64,000 nt of DNA from Nomia melanderi (Eukaryota > Arthropoda > Insecta > Hymenoptera > Halictidae): contig NC_135003.1 of assembly GCF_051020985.1 (NCBI RefSeq), positions 2,628,001 through 2,692,000 on the forward strand, read 5' to 3'. Positions 38,096 through 52,000 of this stretch are shown here, in pieces (the first letter of the stretch is position 1; each line of letters begins with the position of its first letter). The translations under genes were made by a program, and so were the position numbers. Under the pieces are notes generated by a model that did not search any database, had not been told where the DNA came from, and saw only the letters and a program-made list of their open reading frames with translations.

Positions 38096-39390
38096 AATTA
38101 ATCCACTTGCGTCGTATGGCGGAATGAATAATATTTGATTGTCGAATTTTATTTTTGCGTTTGAATTATTGGAGTGTGGAAGTAGATACATAGACCCTAC
38201 TAATATAGTAAATAATAGTAATAATAATAAATTAACAATTTAGCTAGAATATACTTTAAGAACGTATGTATGGGGAAATGATGCAAATGGTTTGAATATT
38301 AGTACGGTCCTGTGTCGTTTTATTGTTAGCCTCATTATGTCGTTCTCCTTGAATGCTGTTGACAAAGGAGGATACTCTAATTGTATCATTGGTGTGTTTG
38401 ATAGCTAAGTGTGTGAAAGAACCGACTTGTTTTGTGGTAATATTATCACTAATGATAATTTGAGTTAATATTTAAATAATTAGTTTTATCAGTCGTTATG
38501 TTTGAATTTTGCACGGAATTATCGTTACTTTTGCTAACATTTTCTCAGGGCTACATATTTCTTTTATATTTTATTATTTATTGTTTTATAAAAATTTGAT
38601 TTTCTCGATGAAAAAATGCTTCTTTTTCTAAATGATTTTGCATGTACTAGAATAAATGATAATAGATTGGCGAAAGATTTGAGGATATGCGGGATGTATT
38701 AAAGTTTCCTAACTAATGAGGAAGACATGTGAATTAATAAATCGTTATCACTAAACTAATTATGGAGTATTAAAGTATTAGAGGTAGTAGGTAGGGACAT
38801 AAATACTTCGTCTACCGTTGAATATAATGGTAAAACTCACTCTCAAATTTATTAAATCGCCTATTGACATATTATATTCCTCTATGTTTCTAATTAGATC
38901 ATTAAAATAATAATATTACTTTCGAATAATGAAAAGCGATAACTGAAAATAATACAAAGACAGAAATAAAAAGTATGGAACTTATAAAGCGGTATATTAG
39001 GAGTGTTCATTTCATTATATTTAATGAATAGCAAATATTATATTAAATTTTATGATAGTTATAATTTGAAGTTTAATGAGAAAATTTCTATAAACAAAGT
39101 AATGATGGATTGTATTCTAAACTTTATAATTGAGAAGTTCATGCTTAAGTAGAGTAAAACGGTTATGATCTGACGTGCAGGCATTTTGTAGTAAAATCAA
39201 TAACACTTTCGGGTGATCAAACTTTTATAATTATATACGCAATATTGTATCATTACTATAATATTCAATGTTTGAAAATAGATTAGACATAAATTTTTGT
39301 TGACCAAAGTTACGAGCATACAGTTGTGTATATTATGCACAAGAAGTACAGTTTATTTATGCACAATACGTCAGAAAAATTAACGAAAAC
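38096..39390. other. AT-rich DNA, nothing recognised
   Basis: AT-rich sequence with short TAATAA runs near 38215. No gene, RNA or mobile-element terminus could be supported. Confidence 0.55.
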
Positions 39391-39394
39391 GTAA

Positions 39395-39639
39395 TTAACA
39401 CATTTAGTGTCGTGTGCATCACACATGGTACACGCCAATTTTGGTCGGAGAATATTTTTAAAAAACACATGAGCGTGGATAATGGTACATATTACAAAGT
39501 AACGAAAATGTAAAGGAACGATGTTAAAATATATAGAAATGACCATAAACTTAAATATAACTTAATATTTTATTTAAAAAATCAATACAGTTCATAAGCA
39601 AAGTATAACTGAAATTTCCGATGGCACGGTACGTGTTAA
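39395..39639. mobile_element. TTAA-ended MITE, 245 bp
   Basis: Left end: TTAACACATTTAGTGTCGTG. Right end, reverse-complemented: TTAACACGTACCGTGCCATC. They share TTAACAC and a GTG.C core (about 13 of 19 positions). Both outer TTAA sites are intact. The interior is AT-rich and non-coding. Confidence 0.5.
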
Positions 39640-39649
39640 AAATCAACAT

Positions 39650-42360
39650 TTGATTGGTCGGTGCAATTTTTACAAACGTTTCACGCGTTTCACGAACGTA
39701 ACACGCGTGGATCGATTTGCTCAGCCCTTCTCACGTAGAAAATTCTTCAAACAGCAGACGAAACGCACAGCCAAACCTCTCCGTGGAGCCCAACCCGCGG
39801 TTTTTCTTACTCCTCTGTTTCTTTTCGCCGTTTCCTTACCTTCCTTTTGCTTTTGCTCCCGAGCTACGTGAGAGCCAACTTCTTTTCGCAATGCATCAGG
39901 AAGGCGTTCGCACCGTGTGACCCGGATCTTTTCATTCGTCCCGTTTCAGACGGGGAACGAGATTCCGCGTGTGCATATGCACGGACGTGGATGGATAAAG
40001 CGGGGTTTCACGACACGCGAGAAATCACAGGCGTACACGTCACCGCTCACCGTTCACATTCACACATTCAGCCATGATTTCTGATGTATTGTTTGACTGC
40101 TTTTCATATCTTTCATATCTCGTTCCGTATATTCGACAATTGTGAATTGTGTCCGACATACTGGATGTTCTAGTATTGTTTGACCGAATTTTATGATTAT
40201 CATTAGACTGCCGGTCTTTATGCATTCGTGAGAAATTTGAAAGTTTAAAATTGCGTGGTATGATCGCAATGTGAAGAAATGTATAAAATATCCAAAATAT
40301 AGTACTTTTCGAGACTTTACTTTTTACCACGAAAAACCGATTCTAATGTAGTTCATAATTATATTCTTAAAAATTCAAATTTGCACAAGGATCCGCAGTT
40401 TAATTATCATTATCAATCGGCATGCTTGTTAGTATAATTGATTGTGTATACTATTATGCAAAGAATTCCAAACAAACGTTATCACGAAGATATCTCTGAA
40501 GTTTATGGGTGTTTAAAAAATTCAGAATAGAGCAAACTTCTTTAATTATGTTACGTAGAATATATTCAATTTTAATCTATGATTGCAAATTATTTGGAAA
40601 TGATGTACTGCATGAAAATATATTTCACGCAAAATTATTATATAAGTATAATGAAAAAGAAATTGAAGGCTTGACATCAGAAATATACGGTTATATATAA
40701 AGAAATATATATTCCCTTCAAAACAATATGCTCACTAAATTAAGTACAAAAATTATGTAATTAAATTATACAATACTGAAACAGAAGACAGATTTTGTCT
40801 CTGAATATATCACATGCTCGCGTCACTTTTGACATTTCATCCGTTCTGTCCAGTTTAAACAATACAACCTTTCGTTCAATAATTAAGAGCGTTTATCGAA
40901 TGTACCGGAGGGTTCATACATTCTTAATCAACCATTCAGAACATGGTCCAGCGTTCGGCCTCTTCAATTTAAGTAGTCGCTAGATTTAAATCCGCCTCGC
41001 AGGACGCCGAAATGAATGTTGCCCGATTTAGCGTCCCGTCGTTTCGTTTATCTGTGCCACGAATGGCTACTTGGCCTCTCTGCATAATTGAGCATGTGGC
41101 TAGCGTATAAATGGCGATGTTTGTTAATAATAAAACACGTAAGATCGTGAAACGGTATTTTAAGCGATTTACCGGCTTGTATGGCAAACAAAGGGCTCTG
41201 CTTAATTTAAGTTCAGCTGCGGTGTGTTTTTATCCGCAACTGTCACAACTACTGCTGTCCAGACGACAGGAAAAGAGTCGAAACGCGGATCACAGGCCAA
41301 TCGATCCATCTCGAGTTCTGTTACATGGCTCGATTGGTCGAGCTAATTTCGACGGAACATCGAGGCTTCGCCTTCCCGCGGATCCTGGCGCAGAATTTCG
41401 AATCCTGCCCCGGTTTTGCGGATGCTTGACTAATTCAAAGGCTCAATGAATTTCGTCGATCCTTATCTACTTTTATGGCGAGCTTCAAAGTGGTACACTT
41501 TGAATGACGCTCAAAACGCTCCACTTTTCCGCTCGAGAACGGTACTTCGTTGCTGCGCGTAAAGCTTTGTCGAGTCAAAGGCGCAGGACGTCGCTAAGCT
41601 GGTTTGACCTCTCAACTCCTCAAAGACTTTGGACTGTTTTTACTCTTAACGTGCTCGGGTTTTGTAGTGTCTTCGGTACTGTCGTTAATCGTGTTCTCTT
41701 TTCAGGAAAACTACGGTTATTAACGGAGGAAAGTCTGTAAAACTACAGAATTTCGGATAAAAATTCTGATACTAATTGCGAGAGGAATTATTCCTTTGTG
41801 TTTATCGTTTGAAGCAGTTTAACGTGTGGAAACGTTTCATATGTTCTTTTATGGCAGAATTAAGATACGTTTTTTTTTTTGACGGTATGAAATGATTAAA
41901 AAAGAGAGCATCTTTTTTTATTGCTGACATTACTACGGTGGGATTGGAAGATTTGGCGAAAACAAGCACAGGTGTAATTGTAATTTCATTTAAATCGACT
42001 ATAGCTGCACTAGAATTAAACTAAACTATGTATCTTAATCTATTCTACACCGTACTACACTGTTCAACGCTATTCTACTCTGATATACTACTCTACACTC
42101 TCAAAACTACGTTGTTCCATGCTGGTCCACTCTGTTCTGCTCCTCTTAACTCGAGAAACTACACCACCCCAAAAGCCTTACAATCATCTTAAATACTAAT
42201 CTCGTCAACACGGGGCATGATTCTAAAGGTCATCACTGGCCGCCTGCGAACCATCTGAGTCCCAAGTGGCCTGGTCATAAACTGTCCGAGTATACCTGAG
42301 GTATCCGGCCTGACGCGTCGCACCCCACACTACTGTAACAGCTATTACTCTAGATAGATC
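39650..42360. other. CpG-rich blocks and AT-rich DNA
   Basis: CpG-rich blocks lie at about 39700-40080 and 41000-41720, with AT-rich DNA between. 42010-42130 is a pyrimidine-rich stretch with repeated CTAC and CTCTAC units. 42190-42330 is a balanced-composition patch. Frames at 41111-41449 and 41504-41740 (plus) have no recognised domain. Confidence 0.45.
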
Positions 42361-42525
42361 GTTTAGATTTCAGTCGTTCAATCCGTAAAGGATTAACGAC
42401 CATTTGAAAGTGATTCATAAAAATTATTCGGATAAGTGAAATCTATTTAGAAAAGTTTGATGCGCCGAATCTGTCATTCAGAAAATCGATATGCTATACT
42501 AAGAATATATGGACCATTTATTTTA

Positions 42526-42830
42526 GAAGTGGTGTAAATCCATTTAAAAAAAATGAGATATAGCGTAATTTGTGCTTAATTTAGTGTAAACTTTTTATTT
42601 ATAACTAGTTAATATTTAATACCTTAAAAAATGTCGATGCTTTTTTCAATTTAAAATTGGCCAGTAAAAGAAACTGCGTAGCTATTGATTATGAAAGTGG
42701 TGTAAGTCCAATTTCCCTAGACAGGTTGCGGGGTCAGTTAATTTATATTATTCAATTGTTCAGTTCTTCAGTTGTTCAGGGGTCAGTTAGTTATATTGTT
42801 AGTTTGTTTCATTTCACGCGTTGAAGGTAA
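42526..42830. repeat. Two sets of short direct repeats
   Basis: A motif AGTGGTGTAARTCCA occurs at 42528 and 42696, about 168 bp apart in the same orientation. Just downstream GGGGTCAGTTA occurs at 42730 and 42779, a 49-bp degenerate tandem duplication with TTGTTCAG units between. These may be parts of a mobile element adjoining the candidate gene at 43294. Confidence 0.5.
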
Positions 42831-43206
42831 TGTGGGATTTGTAATGAATCAAGGGCAAGGTTTAAAGTAAATTTCAAGTTTAATTTCAGTTTATAATTAA
42901 ATACTCGTAACGGTCACAATACTCTCTCAATACTTTCTGTATTACTTCGTTTGCTCCAACTCGCAATTCTCACACACGACACAAAATCAAAATGGCAAAA
43001 GACGAAAAGCAAAAGGCCAGAAACAAAAGGCGCCTTACCCCGTGCATCCCTCCCAATACACCAGTCACTCATTCACATACTCACACACACGGACCCCGCG
43101 GTCATCGCCTCTAATGTCTCGCTCTCATTCTTATTTACATTCGCACTCTCTTTCACTCGTTCTCTCGGTCATTCACTCTTTCGGTTGTTTATGCTTCGAA
43201 TGACCG

Positions 43207-43273
43207 ACAGCTGATCGGTAGTCCTACATTCACAGCTGATCAGTAATTCTACAGTAACCTATTTTAGGTTACT
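43207..43273. repeat. 25-bp direct repeat followed by a perfect hairpin
   Basis: ACAGCTGATCGGTAGTCCTA (43207) is repeated as ACAGCTGATCAGTAATTCTA (43232), period 25 bp. It is followed by the hairpin AGTAACCT-ATTTT-AGGTTACT at 43253-43273. The group ends 20 bp before the ATG of the candidate gene at 43294, so it would lie in its leader or promoter. Confidence 0.6.
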
Positions 43274-43293
43274 TATTTTATGTTCCTTCAAAA

Positions 43294-43662
43294 ATGGATA
43301 ATTTCATATTAACATCAGATAGTGATGGAGGTAAGAAGAAATAATGAATCAATATTATGTTATAACAATTAAAAGCATTTATTTTATTTAATTTTAAATA
43401 AATTCATCTAAAAATAAAACCCATGAACATAAACAAAAGAATAATCTTAGAATCGGAGGATGAAAACAATTTCTGCAAACACTACTCTGTAAGAACATAT
43501 ACACCACCCACTATATTGAGAAGCAGACTACAGGTATCCTCAACTTTAAATATTATTACAAAAATAAGGACGCATAATCTAACAATGATTTTCTTATACC
43601 ATTCATATATTGAAAAGTATGATAAAATGAGAATACGAAACAAATTCGTACTAAGAAATTGA
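43294..43662 (+). CDS. Candidate two-exon gene, acidic N-terminus, unknown
   Basis: Exon 1 (43294-43330) starts at an ATG and encodes MDNFILTSDSDG plus one base. It ends at a near-consensus donor, GGAG|GTAAGA. A 120-bp AT-rich intron would end at ATCTTAG (43450). Exon 2 continues as a Glu codon and then SEDENNF, extending the acidic Ser/Asp/Glu run in frame. It stays open to 43662, or could end earlier at a second donor CAG|GTATCC (43533). Full length would be 82 residues. Upstream lie a pyrimidine-rich CACTC-type stretch and a hairpin. Acidic N-termini are common in DNA-transposon transposases, so this may be the 5' end of an element; no catalytic domain follows. Confidence 0.28.
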
Positions 43663-43669
43663 AAACGTG

Positions 43670-46600
43670 ATGGCACCAAAACAGACCTAAAGAACTATAG
43701 TTAAGGAAGTTAGAAAGAAAATGATGAATTATATTATCTACTGTACTAAATGTTGGATCATAAAATTATATATTTTCTTTTATCATTCTCTTATATGAAT
43801 CTCATGTAAAAACACGTTAACGTGACATACGAGATATATCAATTTATTCTTACAAAACTATATTCTGTTTACAAAAATTCTCTCACAAAACCAATTTTTA
43901 AAACTCTCTCGTACATCCATAGAAAATTCCTAAAGCATAGAATGATCCGCATATCTTTGCCCCAGCCATATCGTCTTCATATCGCAAATCAGCACGAATA
44001 TCCTTTATGCCGTTTGTCGAATAGGGAAACAGTGCATCAAGGCTTGTTACGTTGAGATACGAGGCTCTCAAGGTCGCCGATACCCCAACTCTAGTCAACC
44101 GAAGACGAAGAGTTCGGGTACTCTCCAGTTCCCCACGGTATGCTCGCACGGGAATCAGTTTCTACTCTTTGATTCCATTTCACCTCAGTCGCTCCCTCTT
44201 TTTTCTCCCTTCCACTCTCTCCCCCCACCCCGTTCACCGTCCTCTTCGGCTTTTATTTTCGTCCCTGAGTTCCGAAAGGTATCGCCCGATAGGTACAGGT
44301 GGGATTCGGTTAAATATTCAGGGCGCGACGGAAGTCGTGAACGCATCAGCGAGGACCGAGCTTGCTAGGGCGAGAAGAAATGTCGGGCGGACATGGAAGA
44401 TTGATGCAGCCGGGGAACGTACACGGGAAACTTTCCACAGGACCGGTCCGCGTAAAACTCTTTTTGATGACACCTGAATGCTTTTACTTGCCGCGGAAAG
44501 GCATCCAGGCGGCCGCGTGTAGTACCTTCCGTTCGGATCAAACGAAGTTTCGGATCCAAGGTTCCCGGAAGAACGATCCGGATTCACGATTTCGCCGTTC
44601 TCGTACCGCACTGACCGCGTTCATGGTCGCCATTTTATCGATGGAATTTTGTGGAAGGCAAATATTGCTATGCTCACGTTTCTTTTGGCTCGACTGGAAT
44701 TTTATTTTGAAGTTTGAGTAAAATTTTTGTAAAATGATTTCACTTTTTATCAAGAGATAGAATATTTTACTTTGTTGATTTATTGTGGTACGTGTTTATT
44801 GAATAAATGTAGGATTGGCTAGGAAAATGAATTAAGTAGAGATATATGTTGATCAAGTTTCTTTAGTTGTAATATTATGATTTAAATCAAGCTGCTGTAG
44901 AGTATATTTGAAATGGGAAAGACTTCGGTTTCCTATGCATATGTAAGCATCGGTAAAGTGCAAGTTTTTCCTGAGGCATTTTTCTGTTTCCAATGACAGA
45001 AAGAATATTTAGAAACTCTATTTTTCAGTATTTTATCCTATATTGTATTTTCTCTGCTAATGAGTGATACGTTTAAATGTATAAAATTCGCAATAAGTAT
45101 AATTATTTATACTCTATTCTAGTGATAAGAGATTTTAAAAGTTGCTTCATCAACGTTGCTTTTTCTTTCCCATCCACTACCAGTTCTCTTATTTACTGAA
45201 CTACAATACCCAGCATCCATGTTATAACACTTATCGCTACAATATTAACCAGATTATTGTTATTAAACGATGAAAAACCAGGGCAATTTTCAGAACAACC
45301 GGATACAAATCATTACATAATAAAACTTGGTGCACATTTTCTTATCTCCCCTCTCATTTATAACTGAGCACAGAACCACGAGAATATTTCCAGGCCGTCA
45401 CAGCCTCGCGCTTCCTTGCCGATTCTTTCCTTCCTAGGCAGGCGCACGGCGACATTAACGGCATCGATAAAGCAGAACACAAATTCCCCTTCACATCCCT
45501 GTAAAGCGAAAAGGAAAGGGATGGCACAAACAACACAAAGAAACCCCCGTACATCGCATCAACGTTACCCTGGGGAGTAAGAGGTACTTCCAAGCTGCCG
45601 CGAATTTTTCAACCCCGCCCGTCCGCCATTATGCGCGCTATCCACCTGCCGGCCGTATATTCGTAAAAGGCGCGGTAGAATTTCAACGGGAATTTACAAT
45701 CCGCGGGTGTTCAAGGTGCAAAGTAGAAGCCGCGTTTTTCTCGCTGCGGCGGAACGAGGGGAAATGGCCGCCCGGCGAGAAAAAGACAAAGGTCCGCAGG
45801 CGATTTAAAGTTCACTGCGGGAGCGCACGTTTGAAGAAGTTCAACGTGTGGACTCCACGGGAAAATTCAACGGAGAACTTTCCGGATCTTCCTGTCTGAA
45901 TCATGAGGATGTCGAAGGATTGTGTGTTACCGGGATTATTACAGGCATATAAGGTTCGACGGCTGACAAATTGGAATGGCGTACGATGCTCCGAATTGGA
46001 GAATTTCGTAATATTTTCTCACCCGGAAAAATCAAGTGTCCCATATTTCTTGCTCGCTGAATTGGTACTGCTTCATATCCGGATATTAATTTTAGGAATT
46101 AATACATAAAAGGAACGGGGTGGGTGATGTAATTGGAGAAGACTGTAATTGGATGAAGCTTCGAGGTAATATTATTTTTCAATCTTGTATTGTGATTGTT
46201 TTTGCAATTTTTCTCGTCGGAAGTATGTTTGAATTATTCAATCGTTTATTGGAAGGAGAAGGAATTCTATTTTCATTGTAATTATCTGTTTTCATTTCAC
46301 ATAATATTCTTAGGTAATTGGTTATTTGTTAAATAACCTGATAACTAGCTAATTACATCTCTGTCTAGGTTAAAGGCAAAAGATAATATTACGTATAATT
46401 AGGAAACGATTACTTTCCACTGTTTCTTAATGTTAATTTTCTTGTGACATTTTTACCATTTAAACATTTGTAATTTAAAGCATTAGATCACTGATCCATG
46501 ATAAAGGTCCGTTCACCTGGTCTAATTCCATAAAATGATTGGAATTTTTTCGTTAACCTTTGAAAGAACGTACGATTACATTCGAAATAATAAGTTTTAT

Positions 46601-48200
46601 TATTATTTTCCGAATAGTCGACGAATTGAAAATCTGTTTAAGTTCAAATTCGTTGTGAAACAATTTAGTTTGAACGGTATTGATCTGAGAAGAGGAACAG
46701 GATGTGAATAGAAAATTAGAATCAGTCTGGTTACCGTCGAGTTACATACTTTCAAGTTTCGCATTACCTCTGAAACATGTTTTGTCTATATTTATCCCGT
46801 GGGCTCGCGTACATCACTATGCTTCGTTTCGATAATTCGTGCACTCGGTGATTAAGTGGTTGGACGATAGCGGATGTAATGCGATTCCATGCGTTTCGAT
46901 GAATGCAACCGGCTGTTTGTTACCATTATCGCTTTACCGAGACCGCAACAATTGGAACTTTCGCCCCGGAGTTGATTTTGGGAAATACACTTGCTACTCG
47001 AGCAACTGTTGTTCATACCCAGGTAAAATCAATGCAACGGAACGTCTATTTTTCAAACTACCTTCTATTGATCATTGGAAAATTCTTTTTTACTTTTTTT
47101 AGAAACAGCCTAATTCATTATTTCTATTACATAGATAGATAACAATACAGTGTATCAACAGTTTAACACACATTTCATAATTTATATATATCTTACGAAT
47201 AACTCAAGAACCTTGAATTGCAAACTGGGAAAGAACAGGATTTGTATTTTTGGAACGAATACGTTTGCTTCGGATAATATCACATTTCTTGGATATTCTG
47301 TACATATATTTTAATTAAAAGTGAAACCGGATTCAAGTTATAATTCAAAGCAAGCAGTCATATTAAAAACACAGAATACAGTAGACATCTTTTACATTAA
47401 TTTTTAGATAAAAAGTAAATATTCCTTACAAACTACATACTTTGTATTTCAAAGTTTTCAACAATTCAATGCACTTAAATTGTAAAAACGATCTCCTTCT
47501 TCGCATAAACCCTGTAAATCCAATTACGTAGAATTTTCTTTACAACCTCGAACGCGAATTGCAGCTACAACGTCCTCTCTCAGCAAATTGAATAATTCCA
47601 TCCTCGATGAATACAATAGCACCGCATGATAAACGATCGCAGGTATGCAGCGCTCGAAAGGGGATGCACTACGGTTGCATGTGATATTAATATAGGGATC
47701 AGACGATGAAACAGGTAACTCTTTCTCCATCTTCAATACCCGCAGGTACCTGCCTATGGCCAGCGCCGGAAACTCTGTTTATACGGAGGGAGCCGATCGC
47801 GATAAAGCGCTTATAACTGAGCAAATTCGATCGGCTTGAAATTAATTGAAGGAATCGCTGCGCGGACTTCTGCGGACGAACGCCACGGGAACTAATTACG
47901 CGAAGCGAGTGGTACGTCGGCCGACGTTATTGCTAATTACATTTCGCGTGGCCTGTTTGCCCCCCGTTAGAATAAAGAGCCACGGTCGATCGCGATCGGT
48001 ATTAACAGCGAATTTCACCGAGTAACGCCAATATAGCGTGTCAATCCGCATTAGCCTAACGCACCCGTGGTGCTCGGTTCGCGAAGAAGTTAATATCGTT
48101 GCCGTGGCGGCTCGATTTCTAATTACCCGCGCGTACAGCTTAAACGAATGGGTTTCAAAACGGCCAAGTGATTTCTTCATTGTTCCCTCCGCGATCGAAC
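43670..48200. other. Three CpG-rich blocks separated by AT-rich DNA
   Basis: CpG-rich blocks lie at about 44060-44660, 45360-45900 and 47730-48200. A 141-codon frame (44052-44477, plus) overlaps 97- and 64-codon frames on the minus strand and has no domain, so I read all of them as compositional. A TTAACCTTTGAAAGAACG-like terminus occurs at about 46557 without a partner. Confidence 0.5.
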
Positions 48201-51200
48201 GTATTTACTCGAATGTTTCAGTTGGTTCATGCAATTTCTGGTTTTTGAAAACGAACTTAAACAAATGACATTCAATAAAAAATTGTGTACATTCAAATGG
48301 AGAATATGAATGTTTTCGAAGTGATCGCAGAGTAGTTATTCTTATCTCATTTATTGAGTGTGGAAATATTTCAATGAGATTCCGTTTTAATTGTGTATGC
48401 ATTGTGTTTATTAAGGACTTGAGTACATTTATACGACTTTTTAAATATATTAATATTATAACACATAGTTTACTATATTTGCTGAATGTATTTTAGGAAT
48501 ATACTATTGCTTTGAGAATTATAATGGCTCCAATGTAATAGTAACCAAAGAAAAATTTAATTCTAATTTGAGTGATCAAAAAAATAATTAAAATTAAAAA
48601 ATAATTAAATAAACAAACCTTCATATAGTTATATGATTGAAATAAAAGATGATAATATCTATAAGATATTAAATAGAACTATTATGTTTGCTGTATTCTC
48701 GGGAATTATTTGAACGAGAAAAATAACTTCTTCCTAGCTGTATCAGCTACGCGAGAATTATAAAACAATTTTTCAAAGTTGCCACCAGGGAATTCGTCCG
48801 AGGCGAGCACAAGCAACGACATCATACAATGCGAGAAGAAAAAATGAAAGAGTTCCGGGTTCGCCGTCGAGTATAAGAGTAAAAATTAATGAGTCCACTG
48901 TTAATCTTCCGCCTCAATTATAGTGGCGCATATGCGTTAACCTTCGGTCTTAATTACACCAGAAATACCGCGTTAATTAAACAAAACCTTTGACGCGGTA
49001 AACGAAGTGGAAGGGAGCTCGGCAAGGAATTAAATTTCATTGTGCGTTCGGGAAACGTAACCTCCCCCGGATAATGGTTCGCCGTTATGAAAAATAAATC
49101 GCGCAGAGGTTTACGATTACACTTGCTCTGAACACAAGGGAAGATTAATGTTCGCAACGGTAACATTTTCCCGCTCCTCCGTAATACTAAATTTTTTGAT
49201 CTTCTATTTCATAAAATGTACTCGTCGCGCCGGTATCTACCACTGTGAAACAATAAATGATGGGACTTATACATTACGGTGAAGAAATTTATTACATTTT
49301 GTATGTATTAATATAGACAACCACTTTTGGGAAAAATTATGTTATAAATAGAACAGAATCGAATAAAAGTCTCTTATTCGATTTCTATTCATTTCTATTC
49401 AACTTGGATTCCTTTTCGCTCCATGTAGGTGGATTATCAATTAATTATTACGAGAGAAATTATTGATTATTCAAAGATGCTGGTTAAATTTGACGATATT
49501 TGTATTTCACGCATAAAAATATACCGCAAAAGGAAGATTTATTAAATAAAATTTGAGGGCGAACGAAAATATATGGAAAAAATGATTTATAAATATATTT
49601 CTTAATTTGTGTTTATCAATTTTAATCAGAATGATTTTTATTTATCGATAAATATTAAAAAACAAAATATAAGTGTTTTAAAGAGCTACAATTTTGATCT
49701 CATTTACTTTTATGTACATGGACCAAAGAAACAAAATTACTACTCAATTTTCTTTTCAGTACAATAATTTTGTTTTGGATACGTATGTACTTATGTGTAT
49801 GTAAGTAGTTCATGTTCTGATAAATTCGGCGAACATAGTGTTATAGTTGGATTTAAAAAATTGGCAGTAACAATTCTACTATAACATATTCAAGTCGTTT
49901 AAAACATGATAAAAACGTTTTCAAAAAGAAGCACTTGTAAAACGTTGATGAAGTTGAAGTTATTTATTCAAACACTTCTTAAAAGTCTAAAAAATTTTGG
50001 CTTCTTTTTTTTACGCTCTTCACTAACTTTAAGTATTTATGGTCTTTGAATTGATCACATCCTGTATTAGTTTCATGCATGCTGAAAAGTATATAGACTC
50101 ATTTACAGAAATGTTAGTGATGCTGAAATCTCTTTGACACCTGCACTTACCAAAAAGATAGAAGTTCACATTAAAGATTTTACAAAATTCTTATTTTATG
50201 GCTAAACAACGACATTCTTATGATTAATTCTTATAATTATATAATTTTCGGATTATAAAATACAAGATTATTTATATTCTAATCATTTCACATTTACATT
50301 ATTAAATATTTTTATCGCATTACTCAAATATTGAGTATGTTACTACGTGCGTCATCATCTTGTTAGTATTAAAAACTTAATTAAAATAAATATTTACTAC
50401 AAGAATACATAGTTCAAATGTAAATTGAATATAAATAACGTTATCAATCATATTATTATAAAACCTCTACGTATGTAAAACTCTTCAATCGTCTTACAAC
50501 ATCGTGCCAGACTCGTGACAAAGATTCTAAACAGAAATTAGTGAAAGTACCATTCAATTCCTCTGAGTTAAAACTAAACGTTACTTATCTAATATAAATT
50601 TTTGATTTTTAAGGTAAACATAGGCATGGCAAAAGCATGGAATTTTCTTTCATTTTTAATAAATGATTAACTAAAAACTAGTTTTAACCTGCTCAGTTGT
50701 GAAAGAGAAGGGTTAATAATTATTATTTACACTTGATCTTCATAAATACAAAGGAAGAAGAGTTACAGAGAAATGCACACGTGAGAAACGAAATTATTTC
50801 CTGACACCGCCAAAATGTTACTCTTGAGCATCGTAAACAAAGGCCGTATTTCTTTTTCTTCCACTTTCCGTCGTCCCGTTTTTGCCATTCGGTTACTGCC
50901 GGAACGAACACGTAGCGTCCTTTGGTCACGAGTCGTTCATACATACAATTAGCGTGGGATTGTCGGTGAATTAGTCCCGGCCACGGTTTACGACCCGAAA
51001 AGACGACAGTCGGTATCCGTACGGTCGTCCCGAAGACGTTTATGTTCCACGGTGCCGAGCCGTGCGTGAGCTACACTCGCGAGAAAGTCCTGCAAAGGCG
51101 GATCCGCTGCGCGCGGACGCTTTTTCCCGCGCCGCTCACAATGCCCATACAACCGAACAAGTATCGCGTGTTCCCGGAATATTGTTTGCGTGTTCGTTCG

Positions 51201-52000
51201 GTTAAAAGAATTGTTAAAGCCACCTATAACTGAGTCTTTATCCGCGATGGTAATTTGATGGCCCCTTCGTTTCACGAAATAATAAACAGACTGAGGATAT
51301 TATTCGCATGTAACGGGCGGGAACAGACGAAAGTCAAGTCGACAAGTTTAATTGCTTGAAACGTAGTATTACTCATTGTTCAACCTTGTTAACTGTAGAA
51401 TTTAGTTTGAAAAATCTCTCGTTTTATGTACAATAAAGTCAAAAAATGATGTGTGTACCTGTCAAACGAAGAACGAATTCACCTAGGATATATTTTAATG
51501 AAAAATCAAAGCAAAACAAAGGTTTACATGTTTATCTGAAAAGATAAAGAATTCATTGTTAAGAGAATTAATATCCTTTCAAGTTTTAAGATCACTAATA
51601 TACTCGTCAAACACAGTTAACTGTTTAATGATAGAGTACAAGCGGAAGGTGCGTAGTAATTAAAACAGTTTCAACTACATTGTTCAAGTATGGTTTTTAT
51701 GTTATAAAACACTGATAACTATAATGAAACGTTTTCAATTTAGATGCTAAATAATATAAATTGGAAGGTAAATAAGATAAATACTTAAGATTAATAGAAG
51801 TTTGAAAGTTAATTAATTGGTATCCTTGATTCTTCAAATTTTTGCGTCTGCTGAATAATGTTTCTTGCAATAAACAATTATATTGGTCTTCTAAATTAAA
51901 GTAGTCCAGAACTTTTCGCAGAAAATTATTGGTTATTTTCGGCGCACAGATTTCAGAGAATGTCTCGGAATGTTAAGTCGTGTGCAATTTCCGCGGAGCG
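48200..52000. other. Mostly AT-rich DNA with two CpG-rich blocks
   Basis: CpG-rich blocks lie at about 48770-49180 and 50860-51250. The AT-rich parts (48250-48760, 49250-50850, 51300-51940) contain no supported gene. Near 50686-50717 TTAACC and GGTTAA lie about 30 bp apart, perhaps a remnant of MITE ends brought together by deletion. Confidence 0.5.

Noticed and set aside
38770..38800. Sequence resembling the let-7 microRNA (GAGGTAGTAGGTAGGGA)
   Set aside because: The match stops after the seed region and no complementary arm forms a precursor hairpin.
44052..44477. 141-codon plus-strand frame
   Set aside because: Overlaps several minus-strand frames; composition alone explains openness.
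51600..51630. CAGTTAACTG palindrome
   Set aside because: Short self-complementary sequence without terminal repeats around it; expected by chance at this AT content.
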